DNA from: Nemertoderma westbladi | Taxonomy: Eukaryota; Xenacoelomorpha; Nemertodermatida; Nemertodermatidae | Length of the DNA: 64,000 bases | Direction: 5' to 3' | NCBI GenBank assembly: GCA_032718475.1 | Contig: JAUCBJ010000607.1 | Coordinates: 1-64,000, forward strand | Shown here: positions 32,402 to 42,300 of the stretch, in pieces | How the letters are laid out: each line of letters starts with the position of its first letter | Numbering within the stretch: position 1 is the first letter of the stretch | The notes under the pieces: generated by a model | Seen by the model: the letters and a program-made list of their open reading frames with translations, nothing else | The model's database searches: none | What the model was told of the DNA's origin: nothing | Made by a program: the position numbers and the translations under genes

Positions 32402-34437
32402 TGTTAAACAGGGGCGATCAGGAGCGCGTTATTACTGCCGCACTGCTGCTAAACACAAAACTGCTACTCACCGCTGGATGGCGCTAACCTGGCCGTCCGC
32501 TAATATATTTTACTAATTTTATACGGCTCCTGCAAATCGCTTGTTCCTTTCCTGTTGATCGCTCAACAGAGAGCTAACTGTTCGAATCTATGAGCCACGC
32601 GGGAATAACCAAAACAATAAACCCCAATCGGCTCCCTAAGCTACTTAAAACGAGTGCGGGTGACCTAGCACTCGGAGTTCACTTATCGCAAATACTGGAA
32701 TTCACTGGCAGAACACATTGAATGTGAGAATGTTTTAATATTAAGGGGGATAGATCTGTTACTTTCCTAGGTGCTGAAACTTGGCCTTTGGCTGGTTTTA
32801 GACCAGCAAACTTACTACTGCTGTACTGTATACTGGACACTGCTCTCAGTCCGTTGCCCCGCTATTTTCAAATAACCGCCTAGCATGAATAGTCTACAGT
32901 ATTCTAAAACAATTACTTAAACTACTCTCCGCTATGCTGCGTACAAATTCTTATTTTATTTTATCGCTAAATTAATTACAGTCATAAATACAAATTCGCG
33001 TACTAATTACTAGATATTCCAGAATACGTACTTCTAATTTATTACGTACAGGGGCTTATACTAGCAACAGTCTAAATGCGGTATTAATTTGTCCTAATTA
33101 AAAAAGTAAAAAAATTAACAATTAATAATTAATAATTAGCAATTAATAAGCATAAACTAAGAAATGGAAATCAATCAAGGGAAACAGCGCCTATCTAAGC
33201 ATTCACATTTAAGAATCAGGCACTCTTTAGCAACACAACACAAATAGCGTAGCACTAAGTTAGTAGTACGGCAGTACGGCAGATAGCGCTAACTACACCA
33301 ATCAGCTAGTGCACTAAATACCCGTACATTAGTACATCAGTATACCAGTATTAGTCATCCAATCAATCAGTCAGTCAGTCAGTGTAAGAACCACAGGTCA
33401 CCCAAAGCCATACATGGGACTCCTAACTAAACCCAAATTCTGCCCCCCTAAAACTACAAAGTAGAGACGGAAATCTGGATCGTCAGCCCCCTAATACTGT
33501 AACAGCGGCTGGTCCCCGGTCCTCAACTGACTAGCTCCGACCGCAACGGTGGCCCCCGCCAGCGTCGCCCCGCTTTGGATCCTCTGCACTCCCTTCCGTC
33601 GCTTCCCCCCAGTGCGCCCGCATACCGGTACCTTAGCCCTCCATTAGAATGAATAGCTACCGTAGCGGCGCATGCAATCACAAACAGTCTGACGGTCTAA
33701 AGAAATCCCGTGGGATTATCACATCTTAAATCACATAGGAATTAATAATCAAAAGTAGAAATCATAATTCAAAGTTGTAATTTTCAGTAATTGATTGAGA
33801 AATACAGAAAGATAGGCGAAAGATTAACAATTAACAGAAACCAGAAACAAACTACAATACTGCCACTGGTACTGCTGTAACAACTGAGATATTAAGAGAA
33901 CTAGATAACTAGAGATTAAGATGCACATACCGGAAATACAGCTCATTGGTTCCCCAATCCGCCCCACCATCAGACCAACCTGGAACAGCTGGGCCAATAA
34001 GGAAGCCGGATTGTGAACTTCAGGGCTTCCAAATCGCAAATTATTACCATATATGGTAATGGATCATGTCCCTGGCTGCTGAATGGTTAGGATTGCGTCC
34101 CTGGATGCTGGCCCTATCGAAGCTAATAACGGCAAGCCCATATCCAGGGTCCAACAAGAACTTGCTACCCACCCTGGAACTATCTACTTATATCCTATTA
34201 CAAAATTACGTAGGTAGGGCTACATACTATACAAAATGGATGAGTTCAAAATATATGGGCGTTTCAGTTTCCTTATCTAAATATCACCTCGCTATTATAT
34301 CTTATCTAAAATATTATACTGCATAACGGACCAATATTGCGTACAGTATAACGGACTAATATATTATACTGCATAATGAACCAAAATATTATACTGTATA
34401 ATGGCTAATAATGTGTACAGCGCCATATACCGTAACA
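32402..34437 (-). repeat. 3' LTR of BEL/Pao element
   Basis: 2,036 bp, TG...CA ends. Contains a TCAGTCAGTCAGTCAG run (about 33365-33383) and a GC-rich patch (33520-33660). It has AATTAATAATTAATAATTAG sequence (about 33100-33145) that is missing from the other LTR, and lacks the insert found at about 49929-49967 in the other LTR. Confidence 0.95.
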
Positions 34438-34926
34438 CCGCTCCAAGGGAAACCATACAATGTTTCCCTCCAACTGTAGAAGAGTATAAGGTGATGTATA
34501 CAAACAAAATAAATTTCTTTCAAATAATCTAAAATACTTGATACTATAAATTCTACTATTTACAAATATTGCCATAGATATTGCATAATGAATTGCATAC
34601 AAATTAAATTTACCAAATATTATCTCTCACTGTTTAACGATAATTACATCAAATTAAATTTACAAAATATTGTTTCTCGTTCGTACTACATAATGATTAC
34701 TACATACAAGATCAAATATAAAAATTTTGCTAGGGTAGGTGAAAGGAGTAAGCCAAACCCGCAGGTTTGTCTCCCCAATCACCTCCTTCGCCTCTCTTAT
34801 AATATAAATTCAAAACAGCGCAACTAGTGTATATGAGTCTAGTCGAATATTTCTAAATGCTACAATATACATCAGAGCGACGATGATGTATATATCTAGA
34901 GTCTGTCGCCCTGTGCTATAAGTGCA
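34438..34926 (-). other. 3' untranslated part of BEL/Pao element
   Basis: Lies between the accessory frame and the 3' LTR. Contains one copy of the dispersed palindrome (34753-34769). On the minus strand only a short GGAGCGG purine tract precedes the LTR. No gene is seen. Confidence 0.5.
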
Positions 34927-36606
34927 TTACTGACCCGCTCCTGGGTTCTTTGGGCTCGCTCCTCTCTTTCGCCCTCTTCCCAGATACACTAAGCGTCCTC
35001 TAGTAGATTCTGTTGACGGCGTCTGTGAGGCATCACTCCCCGGAACCGGCGACGATGTTCCCTGAGCCCCGACAGATTCCCGGCTGGTACTTCTACCTCG
35101 GCCTCGTCCCAATCGAGCTCTTGTGGTCGCTTCCGCCAATTCTTCCTTCTGCAGTTGCACTCTGGCCTTCTCCGACGCTCCCTGCGCCTTGCGCTGCAAC
35201 CGTTGTGCTTCTATAATAGAGTGGTAGTGGTCGTCCTTGACTTGACGCTTGTCTTGGACCTCTCCTCCTGGTTCTTTCCGCGAGCCTTGAGCTCCAGCGG
35301 TCGACGTTGTGGTCGCTGCGATTCTCTGTTCCTGTATCCTCTCAGCGGTCAATGACCCCACTGGTACATGAGTCAACAAGAATTCGTTGCGGTATTGTAT
35401 AGCCGCCATCCTCCAATCCCCTCGTGCGCGTACCACCTTTCTAGTTTCCGAAAACAGACCTTTCGTGATCCGGTCGCAAATAGCAACGAAGTTCCAAGTA
35501 TACTTGTTGTCCATATTCAACTGTCTGAAGTATTCTCGAACTACGATAACTCCAGTGTTTTGTGGAAGGTCTTGAGCGGTCAAGATGAGCTCCTGATATT
35601 GTGGCAAAGACTGTAAATACGGCTCATACGCAACGTGAGATGGGTCTACTGCCCAGAATCCGTATCCCGCCTTGAATGGTAACCAACGCATCTGCGCTTG
35701 GATGTGGTAGTCGGCCACACCCTCCCACTTATCTAGCATCTCCCGAAGTAGGTTAGTGCTGTGGTTTTGGAAGGAATCATCTCGCAACTGACATCTCGCA
35801 CTGCGATGTCCCTTTACCCCACAGTATCCGCATTGAGAAATGAAGACGGTGCACGTGTGAAACGAATGGTCGGTCTCATTACACCAACGGCAGACCTTAT
35901 GCGCCGCTTCTACTACCGCATCGCACGATTTGTGCCTTGTGCTGCCGCACAACTTACACCTACATGCTTGTGGAAACCAGGCCCTCTCGTATATGAGGTC
36001 TCCAATCGGTTTCGCACTTCCTTCTTTCCCAATGTCTAATACGATGTCGTCCTCTCCGGTCAGCGGTTGTCGATCCGGAACAAAGTAAACATCCTCGCCC
36101 TTGTCCTCTATCTCCAATATTTCCTCCCGCGTTCGTTTCGGATATGTCTTCTCCATCGGAAGATCTACTCCGAACACCTCTACTAACGTCTCCGGCCAAC
36201 CCTCCTTAACGGGTCTATCAGCCTCCGAGTGGAAGGGAGTACCAAACCCGCGGGTTTGATTCCCGAACCACTTCTCCAAGGCCTCTGGCGTCGGATACTC
36301 CATCGACGGTCGGTCTTCCAAATCTCCGATGTTCTGTCGATATACTCCTTCAAATATCGCTAATCCTCTCCTAACCACCGACGTATTCTCTAACGATTGA
36401 TTGAAGAACGGGGTTAAGAAACGCTTCATCACGTCGGATTGGATTCCCCCTTTCGAGCGAACGTATTGATCTCCTCCAAATACCAATGGATGACGCTTCA
36501 AAACTCGCGCAACAATATCCGCTAATAAACAAGTCACCGTGTTCGACTCAAGCACCAAATAATATTGTAGCGACGCACGGGGTCGGGTGGCGCGCAAATG
36601 TTCCAA
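34927..36606 (-). CDS. BEL/Pao accessory frame, C-terminal part with three CCHC knuckles
   Basis: 560-codon open frame with no ATG at its 5' limit, so it probably continues the frame upstream (36534-37631). Three zinc-knuckle-like motifs lie at about residues 220-280: CKLCGSTRHKSC, CRWCNETDHSFHTC and CGYCGVKGHRSARC. These suggest RNA or DNA binding, as in nucleocapsid proteins. The C-terminal 150 residues are Arg/Gly/Ser-rich and low-complexity (GRGRGRSTSRES). No signal peptide or membrane segment is seen, so although it sits in the env position, it does not look like an envelope protein. I recognise no family for the rest. Confidence 0.75.
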   Translation of the reverse strand: MEHLRATRPRASLQYYLVLESNTVTCLLADIVARVLKRHPLVFGGDQYVRSKGGIQSDVMKRFLTPFFNQSLENTSVVRRGLAIFEGVYRQNIGDLEDRPSMEYPTPEALEKWFGNQTRGFGTPFHSEADRPVKEGWPETLVEVFGVDLPMEKTYPKRTREEILEIEDKGEDVYFVPDRQPLTGEDDIVLDIGKEGSAKPIGDLIYERAWFPQACRCKLCGSTRHKSCDAVVEAAHKVCRWCNETDHSFHTCTVFISQCGYCGVKGHRSARCQLRDDSFQNHSTNLLREMLDKWEGVADYHIQAQMRWLPFKAGYGFWAVDPSHVAYEPYLQSLPQYQELILTAQDLPQNTGVIVVREYFRQLNMDNKYTWNFVAICDRITKGLFSETRKVVRARGDWRMAAIQYRNEFLLTHVPVGSLTAERIQEQRIAATTTSTAGAQGSRKEPGGEVQDKRQVKDDHYHSIIEAQRLQRKAQGASEKARVQLQKEELAEATTRARLGRGRGRSTSRESVGAQGTSSPVPGSDASQTPSTESTRGRLVYLGRGRKRGASPKNPGAGQ

Positions 36607-37631
36607 TACACTAACGCTTGCCGCTTGAAGTGGGATTTAAATTTTGTGTTGTATTTGCCATACGCCTCCTCGTATTTCTTCTGCGTCTTTAACTTAAAGT
36701 CCCAATTATACAACAAATGTGCTATAAAGCCCATACCAGTCTTGGCAGAGTTGGGATACTCCCTATAAATTCCAATATCCTGTGCCCATAGCAACAATAG
36801 CTTGGTGTCGACAAACGGTCTCGGCAATCTATCTTTCAAGTCAGTCATGGCGTTGAAGTCACTCTCCAAATCGCTCTGGACTCCTGATCCCACCTTGACG
36901 TAATCTTGGTTGAGAATAGCCTCTCTAACCTTCTTGGGTAGCATCCTGGCGTCGATACGCTCCGCTCCGTGCATACCTCCTCGCCTGCATACCTCCAAAA
37001 TCTGTTCCCTAGGATCCTTCCCTTTCCGATATTGTGTCGTTATGATGGGCTCCGGTCTCTCTCTATCCGCCCTCACGCGCATAAACACATGAGTCACACC
37101 ATCGGCTGCGTGAATTTGAATGCACTTGCTAGTCAAACATTCTCGATGGGACCCTCCTTCATTGTCATAGAACATCACCCTCCAATCTTGCAGTGATTCC
37201 TCCGTTTTCCTCCACTGACGCTGAATCTCGTCTGATGGGGTCCACATGCGCTCGATAGCCTTGTGGTCACCATATCGGGTGTAAGAACCCTTCCTCCTCA
37301 GCCACGTCTGGTCTACCTCCTCGTCGTCTGGGAATGTAGCCACCGCAACCCATACTTTGATGTACTTATCCAACCATCCAAACAATTTGCTCTCCTTCCC
37401 CGGAGCTCCAATCTTGTCCAATGTGTCATAATCTGTGATCTGCATTGGGACATCACGCAAGAACTTCGCGCATAAAACTTCCCGTAGACAGTCAACGTTC
37501 CAATGATCCGCCATTCTTACCATCGGCAAGAATCTTATCGCTTCTCGCAACTCCGGATGATCTACTAATATCGCAGGTTCGTTGCCGTCGGAATAATACA
37601 CCGGTCGGTTGAGATACGGCCTGTGGAACAA
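36534..37631 (-). CDS. BEL/Pao accessory frame, middle part
   Basis: 365-codon frame overlapping the upstream frame by 140 nt and the downstream one by 73 nt. It too lacks an ATG at its start. The sequence is charged, with no knuckle, signal peptide or membrane helix (RPYLNRPVYYSDGNEPAILV near the start). The frame order 0, 2, 0 across the three pieces suggests one reading frame of about 1,230 codons interrupted by two compensating indels near 37,630 and 36,610. Overlapping genes linked by translational coupling are the alternative. Function unknown. Confidence 0.65.
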   Translation of the reverse strand: MFHRPYLNRPVYYSDGNEPAILVDHPELREAIRFLPMVRMADHWNVDCLREVLCAKFLRDVPMQITDYDTLDKIGAPGKESKLFGWLDKYIKVWVAVATFPDDEEVDQTWLRRKGSYTRYGDHKAIERMWTPSDEIQRQWRKTEESLQDWRVMFYDNEGGSHRECLTSKCIQIHAADGVTHVFMRVRADRERPEPIITTQYRKGKDPREQILEVCRRGGMHGAERIDARMLPKKVREAILNQDYVKVGSGVQSDLESDFNAMTDLKDRLPRPFVDTKLLLLWAQDIGIYREYPNSAKTGMGFIAHLLYNWDFKLKTQKKYEEAYGKYNTKFKSHFKRQALVYWNICAPPDPVRRYNIIWCLSRTR

Positions 37632-38616
37632 ATCCGGTCACTCTCCTAGTCTCCTCTTGATGTCTATCCGCGGTCTTATTATACTCCGCTATCCGTTTCT
37701 CGAATAACTCTTTCGCCTTCGCCGCTCGCTCCTCCTGCCGCAACGCGTCTATGTCGTCCTGATGCTCAGGAGTGAGGGTTCTCGCTCGGTGAGGTGAAGT
37801 AAACGCAGTCCAGGGACTCGAGAGCTCCAAACCCGCGGGTTTGGTACCCGAGTCCCGTGCCGCTTCGCGCCGCGCCTCTAGATCCCTATAGGCTCGGTAC
37901 AGCGAAATGGCCGCTGCTGTCTCTATCAAACTGGATGTCGAACAGGGTTTAATCTCCGTATACGGATCTAATGTCGTAACGGTCGGCGTAATGGGTCTCG
38001 GAGGTCGCTTTCCGCTAAAGTCGATACTGATCATCGGGTTGCTCATCAGGTAACCTCCCTCGTTGTATCTAAGGAACTGGTGAGCTTGACATCGCGTTAA
38101 TATCGGTTCTGGATGTTGCTCGTCTAGTTGGTCAGGAATCGCCACGTCTTGTTTGTTCATGCATTCACCACACTTGTAAAATAACTTGTACACGCTGAAG
38201 ATTTTCGGCGTCTCCTGATCCTCGCCTCGAGTCCTCCGGTACAAATGCATTCCGTCGAACTGATCGCGGACTGCAGGTAGAGGTTCTTCGTATCGTAAAT
38301 ACATATTCATGTGGTACAGCCGCGCGATCTCCTCATCCGGGTCTGCGCTGATGTCGCACACGTCTAAACCGAAGTCGTAGGGATACCGAGTGCGATACTC
38401 TTTCCGCAAAACTTCCATACGGTCCCCCAACGCTCTCATTCTTTCCCTCCGTAATTCCTTATCATACGTGGGTTTATATTTCCCATTTAGCTCCATCACC
38501 GACCTCCCATGGTAGTAAACGTTTGAATCTTTACATCCTGGTCGCGCGAATGGTAACTCCGCCTCCTCTCTGGCAGTAAATCCTCTGCGCGGTTGGGCTC
38601 TAATATCCTTCTCCAT
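37492..38616 (-). CDS. BEL/Pao accessory frame, N-terminal part
   Basis: First ATG in frame at 38616-38614 (MEKDIRAQPRRGF); the frame is open to about 38655 without ATG. About 375 codons. A possible metal-binding pair (YKCGECMNKQD, then a Cys about 30 residues later in ILTRCQAHQF) lies near the middle. An Ala/Glu/Arg-rich, probably helical stretch follows (RQEERAAKAKELFEKRIAEY). Downstream of about 37,630 the reading looks out of frame and the neighbouring frame takes over. No known domain recognised. Confidence 0.7.
   Translation of the reverse strand: MEKDIRAQPRRGFTAREEAELPFARPGCKDSNVYYHGRSVMELNGKYKPTYDKELRRERMRALGDRMEVLRKEYRTRYPYDFGLDVCDISADPDEEIARLYHMNMYLRYEEPLPAVRDQFDGMHLYRRTRGEDQETPKIFSVYKLFYKCGECMNKQDVAIPDQLDEQHPEPILTRCQAHQFLRYNEGGYLMSNPMISIDFSGKRPPRPITPTVTTLDPYTEIKPCSTSSLIETAAAISLYRAYRDLEARREAARDSGTKPAGLELSSPWTAFTSPHRARTLTPEHQDDIDALRQEERAAKAKELFEKRIAEYNKTADRHQEETRRVTGFVPQAVSQPTGVLFRRQRTCDISRSSGVARSDKILADGKNGGSLER
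37827..37844. repeat. Dispersed palindrome in BEL/Pao element (best copy)
   Basis: Perfect 18-bp palindrome CCAAACCCGCGGGTTTGG inside imperfect outer arms (GGGACTCG...CGAGTCCC). Related copies: 34753-34769, 36242-36258, 38924-38940, 41015-41032, 43273-43289, 47107-47124 and a weak one at 48087-48104. Five lie inside reading frames and remain in frame, giving KPAGL, RPVGM or QTRGxG peptides. I saw none outside this element. Confidence 0.8.
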
Positions 38617-39368
38617 TATGCGCCGCGTATATACATATATATCCAATAAGTGCCGTTACGTAACCAATTACACTATGGGTAAATCAGTTGGATGTTGCCG
38701 AAAGACAGACCTCCCGAACCCCCCCTGCTGCCTTCCAGCAGTTCAGGTTCGACTCTAGATCCCGTCTCTTCCTAACTATCCTCTAACCTATTCCCATGCA
38801 TAGCGCAAAACTTTGGAGATAAACTGGCCGTGACCAACTCACTTTTTGATGCCCAAACTACTCCCATTACTCGTACTAAACTACAGTAGTTAGAAAGGAC
38901 CATAGTCTCAATGCTCGAGTATACCAAACCCACAGGTTTGATAATCGAATATCACACTTCACTGCAAACTACTGAGTGGGGTCCATGTACGCCTCTGGTG
39001 CTACTAACCTTTAGCACCCTAGTTGCACTGTTGGCACCAATCTGTGGAAGTTGCTAAACTCAATTTACACTCCTACGTAATATAGCCATCACCATGGTTT
39101 CTAAATGCTATTTTCCAGGCTTCACGACTTTTCAAATTACTGTTTATCTATAGACGAATTCTAAAACGCGTCTATACACAGCGTCTGGAATTGTCTTGGG
39201 TTCACTTCTAATTTTTTAAAAATTTTAAATTTTCCAAAAATTTTGAAAATAAAATTTTGTTTTGATACCCACTGGACAAAACTCAATGCAAATCACCACA
39301 ACCCCGCTCCTATGCATTTCCTTGTATTTGCATACGAGGAATGCATACGAAGTGAGTTGCGTCCAACA
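38617..39368 (-). other. Gap between pol and accessory frame of BEL/Pao element
   Basis: 0.75 kb with no open frame of note. Contains one palindrome copy (38924-38940), whose arms extend imperfectly to TCGAGTAT...ATAATCGA. TATATACATATATAT lies at its 3' side (about 38628-38640), just before the accessory frame; it could serve a subgenomic promoter or splice signal, but this is speculation. Confidence 0.4.
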
Positions 39369-42300
39369 CTAATTCTGTTTTGAGGCAGGAGACAAATTAT
39401 AATCTCCCGTCTCGATACGTGTCTCCTCTAATAACACGATATCTTGGACCGGTCGGTCCAAGGTGTGTAAACCATTAGTTTTACACTTCTTTGGGTGCGG
39501 ACACTTGCACCTAATTTTCACAGTGACTGTGCGCACTATGTTTTGCGCGTCTGGGTGTATGTGCAAGATCACTCCAGTCTCCCAATACTTTCTCTTGACA
39601 ATCGGCTCGGTTATCAATACATAATCTCCCCTTTGGAGGCTCCGAACCGTTTTGTACCACTTTGTTCTGGTAGATATGGTGGGAAGATAGTATTCCCGCC
39701 AATATTCCCAGAATGTGTACGCCACTAATTGTGTCACCTTCCAGCTTTTACGACTATATAGGTCGGCACTAATGCGTTCTGATGCCGGCACAAGAAATGC
39801 TGGACTCTGCATTAGCAAATGATTCGGCGTTAATGCAACACCGTCTGGCAACATAGCTATCGGCCTCGAGTTTAGGGTATGCTCGATTTCGATGAAAGCT
39901 GTGACCAGCTCGTCGTCGGTAAGTTGTTTGTTTACAGGCAACGTCTTGGCAATGGCCTGCTTTACAGAACGTACCAAACGCTCCCAACTTCCTCCTCTCC
40001 AAGGACTTTCTGGAGTATTAAATCTCCACTCTACTCTTTGCGGCAAAAGTGCTGCAGAAATTTCCTTATTCTGTGCCGCCTTATGAGCCGCGTTCAACTC
40101 GCTATTCCCCCCGACAAAGTTTGTACCCTTGTCAGAGTAGAACACCTTTACTAGTCCTCTCCTGGCCATAAATCTCTTTAAGGCCAGGAGCAGAGATTTG
40201 GTCGACATGTCTGCCACCCGCTCAATGTGTATGGCTCTACTAGCCATGCATGTCAGTAGCAGACCCCATCGCTTGTGGGTCAGCCATCCACTCTTTGCCT
40301 CAATCGGACCAAAACAGTCCACCCCTGTGTTCGTAAAGGGTGGGTCATATGCCTGCACTCTCGCTTCCGGGAGTTCAGCCATCTCCTGTTCCAATACTCT
40401 GGCGTTCACCCTCTTGCAAACCAGACAGGCGTCATACATTGTGCCGACTGCCCTGCTTGGCTGCAATAGAATGAATCGCTGTCTCGCTGCCGACAAACAG
40501 TGTAATTTTCCCGCGTGATGCAACCTCTTGTGTATATCCCATAGAATCGCTCTTTGCAATTCTATTGGGTGACTAGGGATTATCACTGGGAACCTAAACT
40601 GTGAGTTTATGTCGACAGTCTGGATTCTCGATCTATGACAAATTAAACCCTTATGGATTAATGGACTCCATTTTCTAAGGGGTTTATAGAGAACTGGTCG
40701 CTGAGCCGATAATAGATGGAATTCTTTAGGGAAGGCACACATTTGATAATGCTTCAAATGCTTTAATTCCGCTTGATCAATCTCATCCTCTGTCAGAGGT
40801 TGTTTCAATTTCTGAATTCGCTCACTATTAGCGCTCGTTCGTTCTCCTAAATGTTCCGAATGTTTTATACAAAGGTACGAAACGTATCGGCTTAACCACG
40901 CAGTTCTTTTACAAATTGTCAGCCAAGAGGCAGACGAATTTAGTAATTTGTCAAAAATACTACATGGCTCTAATGTCAGCGACGGTTGTCCGCTAACTAA
41001 CGGAAGTTTCGAATCCAAACCCGCAGGTTTGGAAACCAAAGGATCCATTTTGTCGGTCATTTTCTGTCCGTCACTTACCAATTGTGACTCTGGTTTAGTC
41101 TGTAAGGGTGGTTTTATGTCATAACTTACCCTTCCGGACCTAGTAGTCACGTAAGTCTGTTGGTCTGACAGGTCTCCGGGCCGCTCCAATGACTCTTCAG
41201 GCCGCTCCAATGACTCTTCAGGCTGCTCCAATGACTCTTCAGGCCGCTCCAATGACTTAAGTTTGGCTTTAGACTTTGACTTAGAGACTTTCTCCACCTT
41301 GACTTCTGCATCTTCAGGCATCGGATTGGTCACTATCTTTAGTCGCTCTGGCCAATGTTCCTGTGTCTTCGTTAGAAAATCAGGTCCATGCAACCAAAAC
41401 TCCTGCGACTCTTCCTGACAGAATTCCGCCGGCATTGCACCTCTCGAAGTTATGTCGGCCGGGTTTAACACTCCCGGACAATGTCTCCATTGTTCCTTCG
41501 TCGAAAAGTCAACGATCTGAGCGCGTCTATTGGCCACAAATGTCTTTAGTGCAATATTGTCGGCCGCAATGTATACTAACACCAAGGATGCGTCCGTCCA
41601 ATAGAATAAGGTCAATGTCGTGTCTAACTCCTCAGTTATCTGCTTACTTACCTCGACTGAAACTACAGCCGCCTGTAACTCTGCACGAGGGACAGTCATG
41701 TATTTGACCGGCATTGTCTTTGATCTAGAAGTCACAAAAGCCATCTCAAATTTGTCCTGACTTACCTCTCGGCGAAGGTAGGCTACCATACCAAAGCCGG
41801 TGTCACTTGCGTCACTAAATAAGTGGAGTTCGAGATCAGCTGGGAATACCAGCTGATTCGGAAAGTAGGAACGGGGTAAATCTATATTTTTCAATAGATG
41901 TAACTCGGCTTCCCACTCCCTCCACTGCTTTGCATGTATAGGAGATATTGGTTCGTCCCACTCTAGGTCGGACAACCAAATTTTCCTCATGCACGCTCGT
42001 GCCTGTAATATTACCGGACTGATAAAGTTCCTCGGGTCAAATAGTCTACTTAATGTCGATAAGCAAATTCTCTTAGTCAAAACTTTGTCTGGGCTACTGG
42101 GCTCAAACCTAACTCTTACCTGGAACTTATCCGTATTCGGATTCCAAGCGAGTCCCAGTACTCGCGCCATGGGGATTGGTTCTACCCCCAATTCTATGTC
42201 TCCGCTCCCACGATCTTTTACCGGGAACGATTCTAATAGGGCCTCCGAGTTCGTAGTGAACTTGGTTAGAGGAAAACCCCCTGTAGCCAAGCACTCCTGT

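Noticed and set aside
34927-38646. Envelope gene in the BEL/Pao element
   Set aside because: The position fits env, but there is no signal peptide, no membrane helix and no fusion-like segment; zinc knuckles argue for nucleic-acid binding.
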